A stretch of DNA of 52,850 bases from IMG/VR virus record IMGVR_UViG_3300048930_000349, positions 1 through 52,850 of that record. The stretch is one strand, 5' to 3'. Shown in pieces: positions 16,491 through 22,729 of the stretch; position 1 is the stretch's first letter, and each line of letters starts with the position of its first letter. This stretch comes from a virus. The notes under the pieces are model-generated. The model was not told the origin of the DNA. It made no database searches and saw only the letters and a list, made by a program, of their open reading frames with translations. Made by a program: the position numbers and the translations under genes.

Positions 16491-16699
16491 TCGTCTATAT
16501 CCTCGAGGCGCGTCCCGCCGCGGGCTGTGTATTCCCGGAGCGCTTTCTGGGCCTCAACCAGGTCGAGGCGGTCCTCCTCGGCCGCCCGGTCAAAGGCCGC
16601 GAGGAAGTCGGTGGGCCAGCGCGGATTGCGCTCCTTGCCGCTCATGTAGGCCTGGCGGCCCTGACGCTCGGCCTCGCGGCGCCGGATCTCATCGTCCAT
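16487..16699 (-). CDS. Small hypothetical helical protein
   Basis: A 70-residue highly charged protein starting MDDEIRRREAERQGRQAY, with SGKERNPRWPTDF after it and an acidic C-terminal helix. The QGRQAY.SGKERNPR portion slightly resembles ribosome modulation factor, but the match is too short to name it. The chosen ATG (16699) overlaps the end of the upstream gene. Confidence 0.55.
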   Translation of the reverse strand: MDDEIRRREAERQGRQAYMSGKERNPRWPTDFLAAFDRAAEEDRLDLVEAQKALREYTARGGTRLEDIDE

Positions 16700-17102
16700 T
16701 ATGAATAATCTCCCTGGGGTCAACGGTTGGGGGCTCAAAGCCGAAGATTCGGGCCACGGCTGCGAGTTGTGTGGCGTCACGGCACAACTCGACCTCGCGC
16801 CTGATCCGGTGTTCGTGTTCTTTCATCCATTTTTCGACCTCGCCCATGGCATAGTCGGGCGGCCGGAAGTCGTTGACGGAGCGCGCTATGCCGGTGCCGA
16901 TCTCAAAGTCCTGGGTTGCTTCGAACTTTGCCTCCTTCACCGTGAAGTACTTGCGCGCAATTCTGACCACTTCGCGCAAGTGCCAGGCGCCGCGGCCTTT
17001 GTACTCCCTGCCCGGGCCAAAAACGGTTTCATTGCCGCACAGGACCCACACCCGGTCCCCCACCCTAGCCTCTCTGATGCAAGCGATTGTTGCCTTTTCC
17101 AT
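16689..17102 (-). CDS. Hypothetical protein with N-terminal beta-barrel-like region
   Basis: A 137-residue protein, start at 17102 after GAGGAGGGGACGC. The first third (EARVGDRVWVLCGNETVF) is strand-rich and may form a small barrel; a linker (YFTVKEAKFEATQDFEIG) and a charged helix (EVEKWMKEHEHRIRREVEL) follow. It is the gene directly after the XRE regulator. The longer frame upstream covers the regulator gene in another frame and is not real. Confidence 0.62.
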   Translation of the reverse strand: MEKATIACIREARVGDRVWVLCGNETVFGPGREYKGRGAWHLREVVRIARKYFTVKEAKFEATQDFEIGTGIARSVNDFRPPDYAMGEVEKWMKEHEHRIRREVELCRDATQLAAVARIFGFEPPTVDPREIIHNGR

Positions 17103-17113
17103 GCGTCCCCTCC

Positions 17114-17344
17114 TCAGTTGGGCAGCAGCACATCGCCGCCGCGGTTGAACGTGATGCCCATCTTCGCCACCTGGCGCGCGATCATGTCGAGGCTCGCAGG
17201 CAACGCCCGGCGGCGGCCGGTCTCGTAGTTTACCAGGGTGGTGAGCCCGATGCCGCAGGCCTCCGCAAAAGCGGGCTGGCTGAGATCGAACCAAGCTCGG
17301 ATGGCGCGCACCTGGCGCGGGCTGGGGATTGTAAACTCGTCCAT
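17114..17344 (-). CDS. XRE-type helix-turn-helix regulator (candidate repressor)
   Basis: A 76-residue DNA-binding protein. Residues about 8-60 are an XRE helix-turn-helix: VRAIRAWFDLSQPAFAEACG, then IGLTTLVNYETGRRRALP, the recognition and scaffold helices. It lacks a separate dimer or cleavage domain, so it is a minimal Cro/repressor-like protein. It is divergently placed to the early plus-strand genes; the shared control region (17345-17536) contains a palindrome that recurs before other early genes, making it the best candidate for their repressor. ATG 17344 gives better spacing to AGGAG than the adjacent ATG at 17347. Confidence 0.82.
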   Translation of the reverse strand: MDEFTIPSPRQVRAIRAWFDLSQPAFAEACGIGLTTLVNYETGRRRALPASLDMIARQVAKMGITFNRGGDVLLPN

Positions 17345-17366
17345 CATTTTCTCCTGTGTCCGGCGG

Positions 17367-17400
17367 CAGAAAATTTGCACCGGCCAAATCTTCCCGTCAA
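17367..17400 (-). promoter_or_regulatory. Candidate promoter and operator of the regulator gene
   Basis: On the minus strand TTGACG (17400-17395) is followed 17 bases later by CAAATT (17377-17372), a weak -10. Overlapping it is ATTTTCTG (17374-17367), the core shared with the plus-strand operators. Together they suggest autoregulation. A more AT-rich alternative -10 (TAATAT, about 17407-17402) lies upstream. Confidence 0.4.
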
Positions 17401-17475
17401 CATATTATTATCACGTAACACGGCGCAAAGCCTTTGTTTGCTGGATTGGTGCGTCAAACCGCCTCACCACGACAG

Positions 17476-17515
17476 CAACATTTTCTGTTGTGCCCTGATG
17501 CGGGGTGATTATGTT
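17476..17515 (+). promoter_or_regulatory. Early promoter 1 with palindromic operator
   Basis: CAACATTTTCTGTTG (17476-17490) is an inverted repeat (CAACA/TGTTG, spacer TTTTC). It overlaps a -35 TTGTGC (17488-17493), with TATGTT 16 bases later. It reads toward the gene at 17537. The same palindrome starts the promoters at 18208 and 19419. Confidence 0.62.
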
Positions 17516-17536
17516 GGAAATGAAAGGAGAGCGTTG

Positions 17537-17782
17537 ATGGTTGGAATGAACAGGCAGGACATTGAGCGGATTGGGGTTGGCCAGACTGGCCTCTATCCGT
17601 GGAATAAGGATCTCCCTGTGTGTGAGGTGGGACAGGTGCGGGAGATTGCGGCGGGCCCGAAGGCCGGGAAGGTGTTCCGGTATATTCAGGTCCAGGCGCC
17701 CAAGGCGACGATCGGGTTCATTGTGGCCGAGGATGACGAGGTTCCCATGAGCAGCAGGCAGGCATTTAAGGAGGCGATATGA
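17537..17782 (+). CDS. Early hypothetical protein
   Basis: An 81-residue protein: a polar N-terminus (MNRQDIERIGVGQTGLYPW), strands with EVGQVREIAAGPKAGKVFR and IQVQAPKATIGFIVAEDDEV. No family recognised. The ATG at 17537 has AAAGGAGA six bases upstream. It is the first gene of the plus-strand early region and overlaps the next by 4 bases. Confidence 0.62.
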   Translation: MVGMNRQDIERIGVGQTGLYPWNKDLPVCEVGQVREIAAGPKAGKVFRYIQVQAPKATIGFIVAEDDEVPMSSRQAFKEAI

Positions 17783-17976
17783 GGTCGGGTTGGTTTTACA
17801 CCTACGAGGATCGCTATGGGTGGCGGATTGCGGCGAAGACCCACGCGCCTGAGAGCGAGAGTTGGGCGGCCTACCACTCGCCGGAGGTCTTTGACCGCAG
17901 GCCGGAGGCGGAAGCGCACATTGCGGCGCTGGTCGCAGAGGGGGCGAGCTGGGGCCCGGGTGGGAGGAGGAGCTGA
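17779..17976 (+). CDS. Early small hypothetical protein
   Basis: A 65-residue aromatic-rich protein (SGWFYTYEDRYGWRIAAKTH, then AAYHSPEVFDRRPEAEAHI). The layout, a short beta sheet packed with Trp/Tyr and then a helix, is shared in style with the proteins at 17976, 19484 and 19951. It is coupled by a 4-base overlap upstream and 1 base downstream. Function is unknown. Confidence 0.58.
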   Translation: MRSGWFYTYEDRYGWRIAAKTHAPESESWAAYHSPEVFDRRPEAEAHIAALVAEGASWGPGGRRS

Positions 17977-18194
17977 TGGCGGCGACCATTGTCCGGGAGC
18001 ACCGGATCTCGATCGACGGGGCGGAGTGGGTGGTTTTCTCCGAGGTGCGCAACGGCGCCCCGGCGGAGCGCTGGCGCCTGGCGGCGGTGCTGGGCAACGA
18101 TTGGCGGGTGTGCCCGACATCGCATGTCAGCCGCAAGGAAGCGTTCGACAAGCTCTATCTGGTGGCGCTGTCGCCCCAGAGTGCGGCGCCCTGA
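17976..18194 (+). CDS. Early small hypothetical protein
   Basis: A 72-residue protein (ATIVREHRISIDGAEWVVFS, then AERWRLAAVLGNDWRVCPTS and a KEAFDKLYLVAL helix). Its antiparallel strands with paired Trp look like a small beta-alpha domain. No family recognised. It ends the first early cluster before promoter 2. Confidence 0.58.
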   Translation: MAATIVREHRISIDGAEWVVFSEVRNGAPAERWRLAAVLGNDWRVCPTSHVSRKEAFDKLYLVALSPQSAAP

Positions 18195-18207
18195 CGCAGG
18201 CACGCGA

Positions 18208-18247
18208 CAACATTTTCTGTTGACGGCGCGGGGGACGGTTCTAATAT
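18208..18247 (+). promoter_or_regulatory. Early promoter 2 with palindromic operator
   Basis: CAACATTTTCTGTTG (18208-18222) overlaps -35 TTGACG (18220-18225); -10 TAATAT follows after 16 bases (18242-18247). It is the best promoter of the three. The leader TGCAAGAGAGGAGATAC (18254-18270) is shared base for base with promoter 3. Confidence 0.72.
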
Positions 18248-18273
18248 CAGAGCTGCAAGAGAGGAGATACGAA

Positions 18274-18840
18274 ATGCCGAGACTGATGACCAAGGAAGAC
18301 CGGGCCGCCTACAAGGCCTCGTTCATCAAGGGCAAGACCAAGATCCAGCCCAAGGGCCTCGAGATCGAGTTCTACCTGGAGGACAAGTTCGGAAAGTTCT
18401 ACCTGATGGCCTTCCAGGGCACCGCCGGGAAGCCCTGCGCTCACTACTCGTTCAAGACCGCGGAGCAGCGGGCCGCCTACATGAAGCGGATGACCGAGAG
18501 TGCCAAGCTCTCCGCGGACTACAAGGCCAAGCGGAAGGCCGAGACCAAGAAGCCCCGGAAGCTCGAGGTTGGCCACATCCTCTATACCTCCTGGGGCTAT
18601 GACCAGACCAACGTCGATTACTACCAGGTCACCGCCTTGAAGGGCGAGACCATGGTCATTGTCCAGAAGCTCGAGCAGAGTTGCCCGGAAACCGGCTTCA
18701 TGTCGGGCAAGGCGCTCCCCGCGGAGAAGCTGATCGGCAAGCCGATCGCCTGCCGGGCCACCGGCGACCGGATCACCGTCGAGGGACATGCCGCCTGGAT
18801 CTGGGACGGCCAGCCCAAGTACTCGAGCTGGTACGCCTGA
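18274..18840 (+). CDS. Conserved hypothetical protein of mobile elements
   Basis: A 188-residue protein in two parts: a basic N-terminal region (MTKEDRAAYKASFIKGKTKI) leading into a strand/helix section with YLMAFQGTAGKPCAHYSF, a Lys-rich linker, and a C-terminal domain with HILYTSWGYDQTNVDYYQVT. Proteins with a SWGYDQTN.DYYQV core are recurrent on phages and other mobile elements, without a known function. It has its own promoter and a strong ribosome site (AGAGGAGATACGAA), so it is probably an abundant early protein. Confidence 0.68.
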   Translation: MPRLMTKEDRAAYKASFIKGKTKIQPKGLEIEFYLEDKFGKFYLMAFQGTAGKPCAHYSFKTAEQRAAYMKRMTESAKLSADYKAKRKAETKKPRKLEVGHILYTSWGYDQTNVDYYQVTALKGETMVIVQKLEQSCPETGFMSGKALPAEKLIGKPIACRATGDRITVEGHAAWIWDGQPKYSSWYA

Positions 18841-18849
18841 GTTGAGAAG

Positions 18850-18869
18850 GCCGCCCCTCCGGGGGCGGC
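18850..18869 (+). other. Hairpin with TCCG loop between early genes
   Basis: GCCGCCCC (18850-18857) pairs perfectly with GGGGCGGC (18862-18869), loop TCCG. It follows the 18274 gene by 10 bases. There is no T run, so it likely tunes read-through or mRNA stability toward the 18892 gene. Confidence 0.55.
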
Positions 18870-18891
18870 TCACTGAACTGAGGAGGAAGAC

Positions 18892-19230
18892 ATGGGCACA
18901 CCACACCCCCCCGGCGCCCCGGCCTGCCGCGATTGCGAGGGCTCAGGCACCATGATCGGCGTCATTGAGCAGGACGGGTTTATCCGCGGGCGCTGGCGCG
19001 AGAGGTGCGACCGCTGCGAGGGCACCGGCTACGAGCCCCAGCCCTACACCTTGAGGCATGAGGCCATCGACTTTCGGATCTGGCGCGACACCCCGAAGCG
19101 GGGCGAGACAGACGCCGGGTGGTGCTTCTCCCGGAGCAGCGGCGGCCATGTGATCGAGACCCGCACCGGCTTTGAAACCCGCGACCAGGCCGAGGAGGCG
19201 GCGCGCACCATGGCCATGGAGGAATCGTGA
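18892..19230 (+). CDS. Early protein with DnaJ-like Cys motif
   Basis: A 112-residue protein with CRDCEGSGTM near the N-terminus and CDRCEGTGYE about 30 residues later, the CxxCxGxG pair of DnaJ-type zinc fingers. The second half (WCFSRSSGGHVIETRTGFET) is a small beta domain with a terminal helix. Zinc-binding is very likely; a chaperone role is not implied. Its ribosome site GAGGAGGAAGAC is strong. Confidence 0.66.
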   Translation: MGTPHPPGAPACRDCEGSGTMIGVIEQDGFIRGRWRERCDRCEGTGYEPQPYTLRHEAIDFRIWRDTPKRGETDAGWCFSRSSGGHVIETRTGFETRDQAEEAARTMAMEES

Positions 19231-19391
19231 TGGACAACAGCTCAACACAGGCCCTCGAGGACGCGCTGCGCTGGCAGGAGTACATCGCCAGGGCCGGAAA
19301 GACCCCGGAACGGCGGGAGGTGGCTCTGGAACGGATCAAGCGACTCAAGGCCTGCCTCGAGATCCGCAAGGGGTTCCTGGACGGCCGCTAA
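19230..19391 (+). CDS. Early small hypothetical protein (53 aa)
   Basis: A 53-residue helical protein (SSTQALEDALRWQEYIARAG, then ERREVALERIKRLKACLEIR). The ATG overlaps the previous stop (TGATG), so it is translationally coupled. The two amphipathic helices suggest a helical hairpin. No family recognised; small size makes it easily missed. Confidence 0.55.
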   Translation: MDNSSTQALEDALRWQEYIARAGKTPERREVALERIKRLKACLEIRKGFLDGR

Positions 19392-19418
19392 GTGCGACCG
19401 CCTGCCACACCTCGGCAT

Positions 19419-19459
19419 GAACATTTTCTGTTGACGTATGAACCGAAAATGATCATCTT
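19419..19459 (+). promoter_or_regulatory. Early promoter 3 with palindromic operator
   Basis: GAACATTTTCTGTTG (19419-19433), one base different from the other two operators, overlaps -35 TTGACG (19431-19436). The -10 is weak (CATCTT at 19454-19459 after 17 bases, or GATCAT at 19451). The leader TGCAAGAGAGGAGATAC (19465-19481) equals that of promoter 2. Confidence 0.6.
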
Positions 19460-19483
19460 CGAGGTGCAAGAGAGGAGATACCA

Positions 19484-19678
19484 ATGATCAAGATCGTCCA
19501 CAACAAGTTGCTCGGCGGCTGGTACATCGTCCGCGGCCCCCACCAGGCCCCGATCGGCGGCCGCTTCGATAGCAAGGCCGAGGCCCGGGCGGCGCTGGCC
19601 GCCCGGCGGAAGCGCGATCGGGAGGACGAGGCCGCCCTGAATGATTTCAACTATGTCGGATCCCGGCATCATTACTGA
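19484..19678 (+). CDS. Early small hypothetical protein
   Basis: A 64-residue basic protein: strands IKIVHNKLLGGWYIVRG and a helix with SKAEARAALAARRKRDREDE. The strand-turn-strand-helix arrangement with a GGWYIVRG core resembles small early phage proteins of unknown role. It is first in the third early unit, with a ribosome site in the shared leader. Confidence 0.56.
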   Translation: MIKIVHNKLLGGWYIVRGPHQAPIGGRFDSKAEARAALAARRKRDREDEAALNDFNYVGSRHHY

Positions 19679-19690
19679 GGAGAAAGCTAG

Positions 19691-19954
19691 ATGAGTGAAG
19701 TCCAAGCCTTTGACGCCCGCCGCTACCCGATGCCCCAGGGCGAGGAGATCGGCGGCGCCATCCTGCTCACCGTCCTCGTCAAGCGAGTCGAGGGCACGGT
19801 GAAGGCCTACGCGGCCATCGTCCCCGACACCTCGAGGCAGGATCCGCAATACCGCGAGCCCGGCCAGTGGGTCCGCCGGAACGGCAACCCGCTTTCCTAC
19901 CGCGAGGCGATCAAGGTCTGGCCGGGGCTCGAGGCAGGGGAGTATGCGCGATGA
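19691..19954 (+). CDS. Early hypothetical protein
   Basis: An 87-residue protein (MSEVQAFDARRYPMPQGEEI, then a strand AILLTVLVKRVEGTVKAYAA and an EAIKVWPGLEAGEYA helix). It overlaps the next gene by 4 bases (ATGA). No family recognised. Confidence 0.56.
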   Translation: MSEVQAFDARRYPMPQGEEIGGAILLTVLVKRVEGTVKAYAAIVPDTSRQDPQYREPGQWVRRNGNPLSYREAIKVWPGLEAGEYAR

Positions 19955-20136
19955 AATGGCGGGAGGGGCACGGCGGCCCCTTCCTCCGCACCGCCTGGGG
20001 GACGATCGTCGCCCGGGTGAACCACACCGGCCAGCTCTGGCGCGGCACCGTCTGGACCCGATCGGGATCCTCGAGCACCACCTGGCACTCGCTCACGGAG
20101 GCCATCGACTGGTGCGAGGGGGAGCTGGGCCGATGA
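19951..20136 (+). CDS. Early small hypothetical protein
   Basis: A 61-residue protein rich in Trp (five) and beta strands: KWREGHGGPFLRTAWGTIVA, then GQLWRGTVWTRSG and a SLTEAIDWCEGEL helix. The ATG at 19951 overlaps the preceding stop. Similar in style to 17779 and 20133, suggesting a shared small fold. No family recognised. Confidence 0.56.
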   Translation: MKWREGHGGPFLRTAWGTIVARVNHTGQLWRGTVWTRSGSSSTTWHSLTEAIDWCEGELGR

Positions 20137-20588
20137 GGTGGCAGCTCGAGCACCGCCCGGAGAACCGGGAAGGCCACCGCGCCTTGCGGCCCTGGCGGGT
20201 GCTGGACGGCAGCGGACGATTATTCCGGGCCTACACCACCCACCAGATCGCCATCGCCGCCCTCGACCTCCTGCAGGACGGGGCACCCTATTCCAGACAT
20301 GACATCTACAGGAGGATTGGAACCATGGGCCCCAAGGCCGCCACCGTCGCCAAGGTGAAGGAGCTGGAGCGCGAGCGCCATCTGATGAACCTGGCCAACC
20401 GCTATCTCAAAGCCGGGCACCCCGAGCGCCTGGGCGAGATCGGCCTCCCCCAGGCCGAGATCCGGCGCCTCATCAAGGCCGGAGGCTACAGCTCGGCCGA
20501 GCTGACGCGAATGCGCGATCTGCTCCGCTACTATCGCCACAAGTCCAAGCGCCGTCTATGGCTCCCGGATCCTGGAGGAAAGCAATGA
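20133..20588 (+). CDS. Early hypothetical protein, possible two-start gene
   Basis: A 151-residue protein starting at an ATG that overlaps the preceding stop. Residues 1-60 repeat the Trp-strand style of the neighbour (MRWQLEHRPENREGHRAL, then VLDGSGRLFRAYTTHQIAIAAL). Residues 65 onward are helical (KVKELERERHLMNLANRYLK, GLPQAEIRRLIKAGG). An internal in-frame ATG at 20325 is preceded by CAGGAGG nine bases away, so a separate 87-residue product is likely. Alternatively the two parts were once separate genes. No function assigned. Confidence 0.58.
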   Translation: MRWQLEHRPENREGHRALRPWRVLDGSGRLFRAYTTHQIAIAALDLLQDGAPYSRHDIYRRIGTMGPKAATVAKVKELERERHLMNLANRYLKAGHPERLGEIGLPQAEIRRLIKAGGYSSAELTRMRDLLRYYRHKSKRRLWLPDPGGKQ

Positions 20589-20866
20589 TCCCCTCGTTTC
20601 TCGCCGTGTGCATCTCGGCCGCCCTGCCCTATTCCCTGACGCTGGGAGACCAGACCACGCAGGGCACCATCGTCTATCGGACCCCGCCCCATTGTGCGGC
20701 CGGGATGCTCCCCGAGCGGCAGGGCCCGCCCGCTCCCACGGCGGCGGCGCCAGCGGCCAAGTCCGCGGCGGCCGCTACCCCTGCCAAGGCCAAGAAGAAG
20801 GCCGCCCAGCGCCCCTGCAAGAAGGGCAGGACGCGGAACTCACGCGGGGTCTGCGGGCGCTGGTAA
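20585..20866 (+). CDS. Small exported or membrane-anchored protein
   Basis: A 93-residue protein with a hydrophobic N-terminus (MIPSFLAVCISAALPYSLTL) like a signal peptide or anchor, then a Pro/Ala/Lys-rich linker (AAATPAKAKKKAAQRPCKKG) and an Arg/Cys tail. It is the last gene of the early plus-strand run and overlaps a minus-strand gene tail to tail (20840-20866). The ATG follows GGAGGAAAGCA. An early envelope role such as superinfection exclusion is possible but unproven. Confidence 0.55.
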   Translation: MIPSFLAVCISAALPYSLTLGDQTTQGTIVYRTPPHCAAGMLPERQGPPAPTAAAPAAKSAAAATPAKAKKKAAQRPCKKGRTRNSRGVCGRW

Positions 20867-21088
20867 GGGGGATTCCGGGGTCGCGGCCAGTACCCAGGCG
20901 CGATTATCCCGGAGCCAGGTCAGTGTCGTGAATGCAGCTTCCAGCCGGGCGAGGTGCTCATCCGCCTCGCCCTGGCGCATTTTGCCCTGTGCAACCATGC
21001 GCGGATAGACGTTGCGCCGGAGGCCGATCTCCCGGCCCACCTCGCTGATCTGTTGCTCGAGGGGGATTTTGCGCTTTTCCGTGCTCAT
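20840..21088 (-). CDS. Conserved small phage protein next to replication genes
   Basis: An 82-residue helical protein: IPLEQQISEVGREIGLRRNV then PRMVAQGKMRQGEADEHLAR, ending in a flexible Pro/Ala tail. The pattern QI.EV.REI.LR..VYP..V..G.....EAD.H is shared with small proteins beside replication genes of several phages. The ATG (21088) overlaps the upstream stop by 4 bases. Function unknown; the tail overlaps the plus-strand gene. Confidence 0.65.
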   Translation of the reverse strand: MSTEKRKIPLEQQISEVGREIGLRRNVYPRMVAQGKMRQGEADEHLARLEAAFTTLTWLRDNRAWVLAATPESPLPAPADPA

Positions 21089-21558
21089 GGCTGCTTCGGC
21101 CCCAGCAGGGCCGCCACCTGGGCTGCGCGCCGCTCCATATCCTCCGGCGAGAGGTGCGCCCAGCGCTGCCGCTCCTCGGCCTCGGCCTTGCGGCGGTCGT
21201 GCTCGCGCAGCATCCACTGAGCCGTGAGTTGGATGGTCTGTCGGCGCAACCGTTCGGCGGCGATTGCCTCATTGACCTCGGCCACGGTCGGCAAAAACTT
21301 GCACCGGCTGGGCAGGCCATTGATCGGGTCCACCACCCGGCGCACAAAGTCAGGATCCGATGCCATGAACACCGCCGTGAGGGCCCGGGCATAGGTCTCC
21401 GGGTCATGAGGCGGTCGGGCTGGGTACATGCCGAGCAACATCTTGACGGCCTCGGCGGCCTCAACCTCCGACATCAGCCGCGCACCGCGGCGTTCGATCT
21501 CCGAGAGCACGGCCTCGCAGTCAGTACGAGACAGCAGGATCGTGTTCGATCCAATCAC
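21085..21558 (-). CDS. Replication-associated protein (loader-like)
   Basis: About 157 residues from a GTG at 21558 preceded by GGAGAG; an ATG at 21681 would add 41 residues but would overlap the upstream gene by 161 bases. The core (MYPARPPHDPETYARALTAV, then VRRVVDPINGLPSRCKFLPT) matches small phage proteins found after DnaD-like or DUF1376 initiators. Placement after an initiator suggests a helicase-loader or replisome role; this is inference. The C-terminus is a charged helix (REHDRRKAEAEERQRWAHL). Confidence 0.62.
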   Translation of the reverse strand: MIGSNTILLSRTDCEAVLSEIERRGARLMSEVEAAEAVKMLLGMYPARPPHDPETYARALTAVFMASDPDFVRRVVDPINGLPSRCKFLPTVAEVNEAIAAERLRRQTIQLTAQWMLREHDRRKAEAEERQRWAHLSPEDMERRAAQVAALLGPKQP

Positions 21559-22408
21559 CCTCTCCGATTCCTTGATCAGGTGCTCGATCGCCAACGCGAG
21601 CCTTGGCCTCCCGGATGAGATCGTCGCAGGCGTCCATAAGCTCGGACTGCTTCCGCCGTCCGGTGCCGGTTGTGTATTCATCTTTCCATCCTTCCTGAGT
21701 GATCCACGTTTGAGCCTGTTTGACGTACTGCGTGCCGATCTTCCCGGTTGCCGTGAGGTGTGCGGCATAGGCCCGAGCCGCCCCGATCAGCACCTCCTCG
21801 GGAATCCCGGCGGCGACAAGGGCGGTATATTTCCGCTCCGCCACCGGCCAGCCCTGTCCCCCCTCGCGTTTGGGATAGGCCGCCCTGAATTCGAGCCATC
21901 GCCCGGCCTTGGCCTTCCGCTCCACCGCCTCGGCCCTGAGTGCCGCCACACCGCGAGGCTCGGGAGCAGGGCGGAGTTCCACCACCGTCGCGGGGGATAT
22001 AGGGGGTTTCCCCCTATCTATATCTCTATCTCTATGGTTCGATTTCGGTTCAGGCCTCTGTTCGTCTAAGGCATTTGTTTTGCTGCGAGCAATACCAGAC
22101 TTGCGGCCTTTGCTAGCGTTTACGTCCGCCGCAGCTACGGCTTGGCTAAGTACCAAGCTAGCCGTTACGTTCCTGATATATCCACCCTCAAGTTGGATCT
22201 TCTCCAGATCAATCAGCCGGGCTTTGATGCGCCGCCACACCCGCAGATCGCAGCCCATGTGTCCGGCCAGGAATCGGTCATCGTCGCGCACCAGGTTGTC
22301 GGACCTATAGATGAGGTCGAGCACCGTGTTGTAGGCACCACGTTCCTCGAGAGTGAGGATTTGCATGCCCCGGAGTGCCGCCTCCGGGTCGCGCTTGTAC
22401 CACTTCAT
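21521..22408 (-). CDS. DUF1376/YdaU-type replication initiator
   Basis: A 295-residue protein. The N-terminal 85 residues fit DUF1376: MKWYKRDPEAALRGMQILTL, EERGAYNTVLDLIYRSDN, FLAGHMGCDLRVWRRIKARL. A charged linker (about 100-150) and a C-terminal block (WLEFRAAYPKREGGQGWPVA then WITQEGWKDEY) of the phage initiator O/DnaT-like type follow. Such proteins bind the replication origin and recruit the host helicase. In agreement, the phage lacks its own polymerase. The origin itself is not evident by eye. Confidence 0.82.
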   Translation of the reverse strand: MKWYKRDPEAALRGMQILTLEERGAYNTVLDLIYRSDNLVRDDDRFLAGHMGCDLRVWRRIKARLIDLEKIQLEGGYIRNVTASLVLSQAVAAADVNASKGRKSGIARSKTNALDEQRPEPKSNHRDRDIDRGKPPISPATVVELRPAPEPRGVAALRAEAVERKAKAGRWLEFRAAYPKREGGQGWPVAERKYTALVAAGIPEEVLIGAARAYAAHLTATGKIGTQYVKQAQTWITQEGWKDEYTTGTGRRKQSELMDACDDLIREAKARVGDRAPDQGIGEGDWIEHDPAVSY

Positions 22409-22644
22409 GGCTGGGCCTTTCTCTTGCGAAGGAACGGTTCAGCCGCGCGAAGAATCATGTTCACCACGGTGATGGGTATGTCGAGATCGCGGGAGATCAG
22501 ACGAGGAGATCGCCCGGTGTTTCTCATCACGCATACCGCAACGGCTGCGGCCGGAGGACATTCAATAGTTCTGGCCACATAGAGGTATTTGTCCAAGCGG
22601 CGAAAGGTTGATTTCGGCGCTGCCTTCGGTATAGTCCGTCCCAT
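22405..22644 (-). CDS. Small helix-turn-helix-like protein
   Basis: A 79-residue basic protein from the ATG at 22644 (AGAGGAAATC upstream, spacing long); an upstream ATG at 22704 would add 20 residues within the terminator hairpin and is less likely. The core SPRLISRDLDIPITVVNMIL looks like a helix-turn-helix. It overlaps the initiator start by 4 bases, so it may regulate replication. Function inferred only. Confidence 0.58.
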   Translation of the reverse strand: MGRTIPKAAPKSTFRRLDKYLYVARTIECPPAAAVAVCVMRNTGRSPRLISRDLDIPITVVNMILRAAEPFLRKRKAQP

Positions 22645-22685
22645 CGGCGTTGATTTCCTCTTGCAAACAGTTGTCCGTCGATCTG

Positions 22686-22720
22686 GGCCCGGGCTGACCG
22701 TCATCAGCGCCGGGCCTTTT
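22686..22720 (+). terminator. Rho-independent terminator, plus-strand orientation
   Basis: GGCCCGG (22686-22692) pairs with CCGGGCC (22710-22716), extended inward by GCTGA/TCAGC with one bulged G, followed by TTTTCT. All flanking genes are on the minus strand, so it would stop antisense or read-through transcripts from the early plus-strand genes that end at 20866. On the minus strand it has no T run. Confidence 0.75.
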
Positions 22721-22729
22721 CTCTACTCG

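Noticed and set aside
16487-16699. A second ribosome modulation factor-like protein
   Set aside because: Only about 15 residues resemble RMF and the rest differs; not enough to assign.
20840-20866. Shared terminator at the 20.85-kb convergence
   Set aside because: The two genes overlap tail to tail by 27 bases and no hairpin with a T run is seen there.
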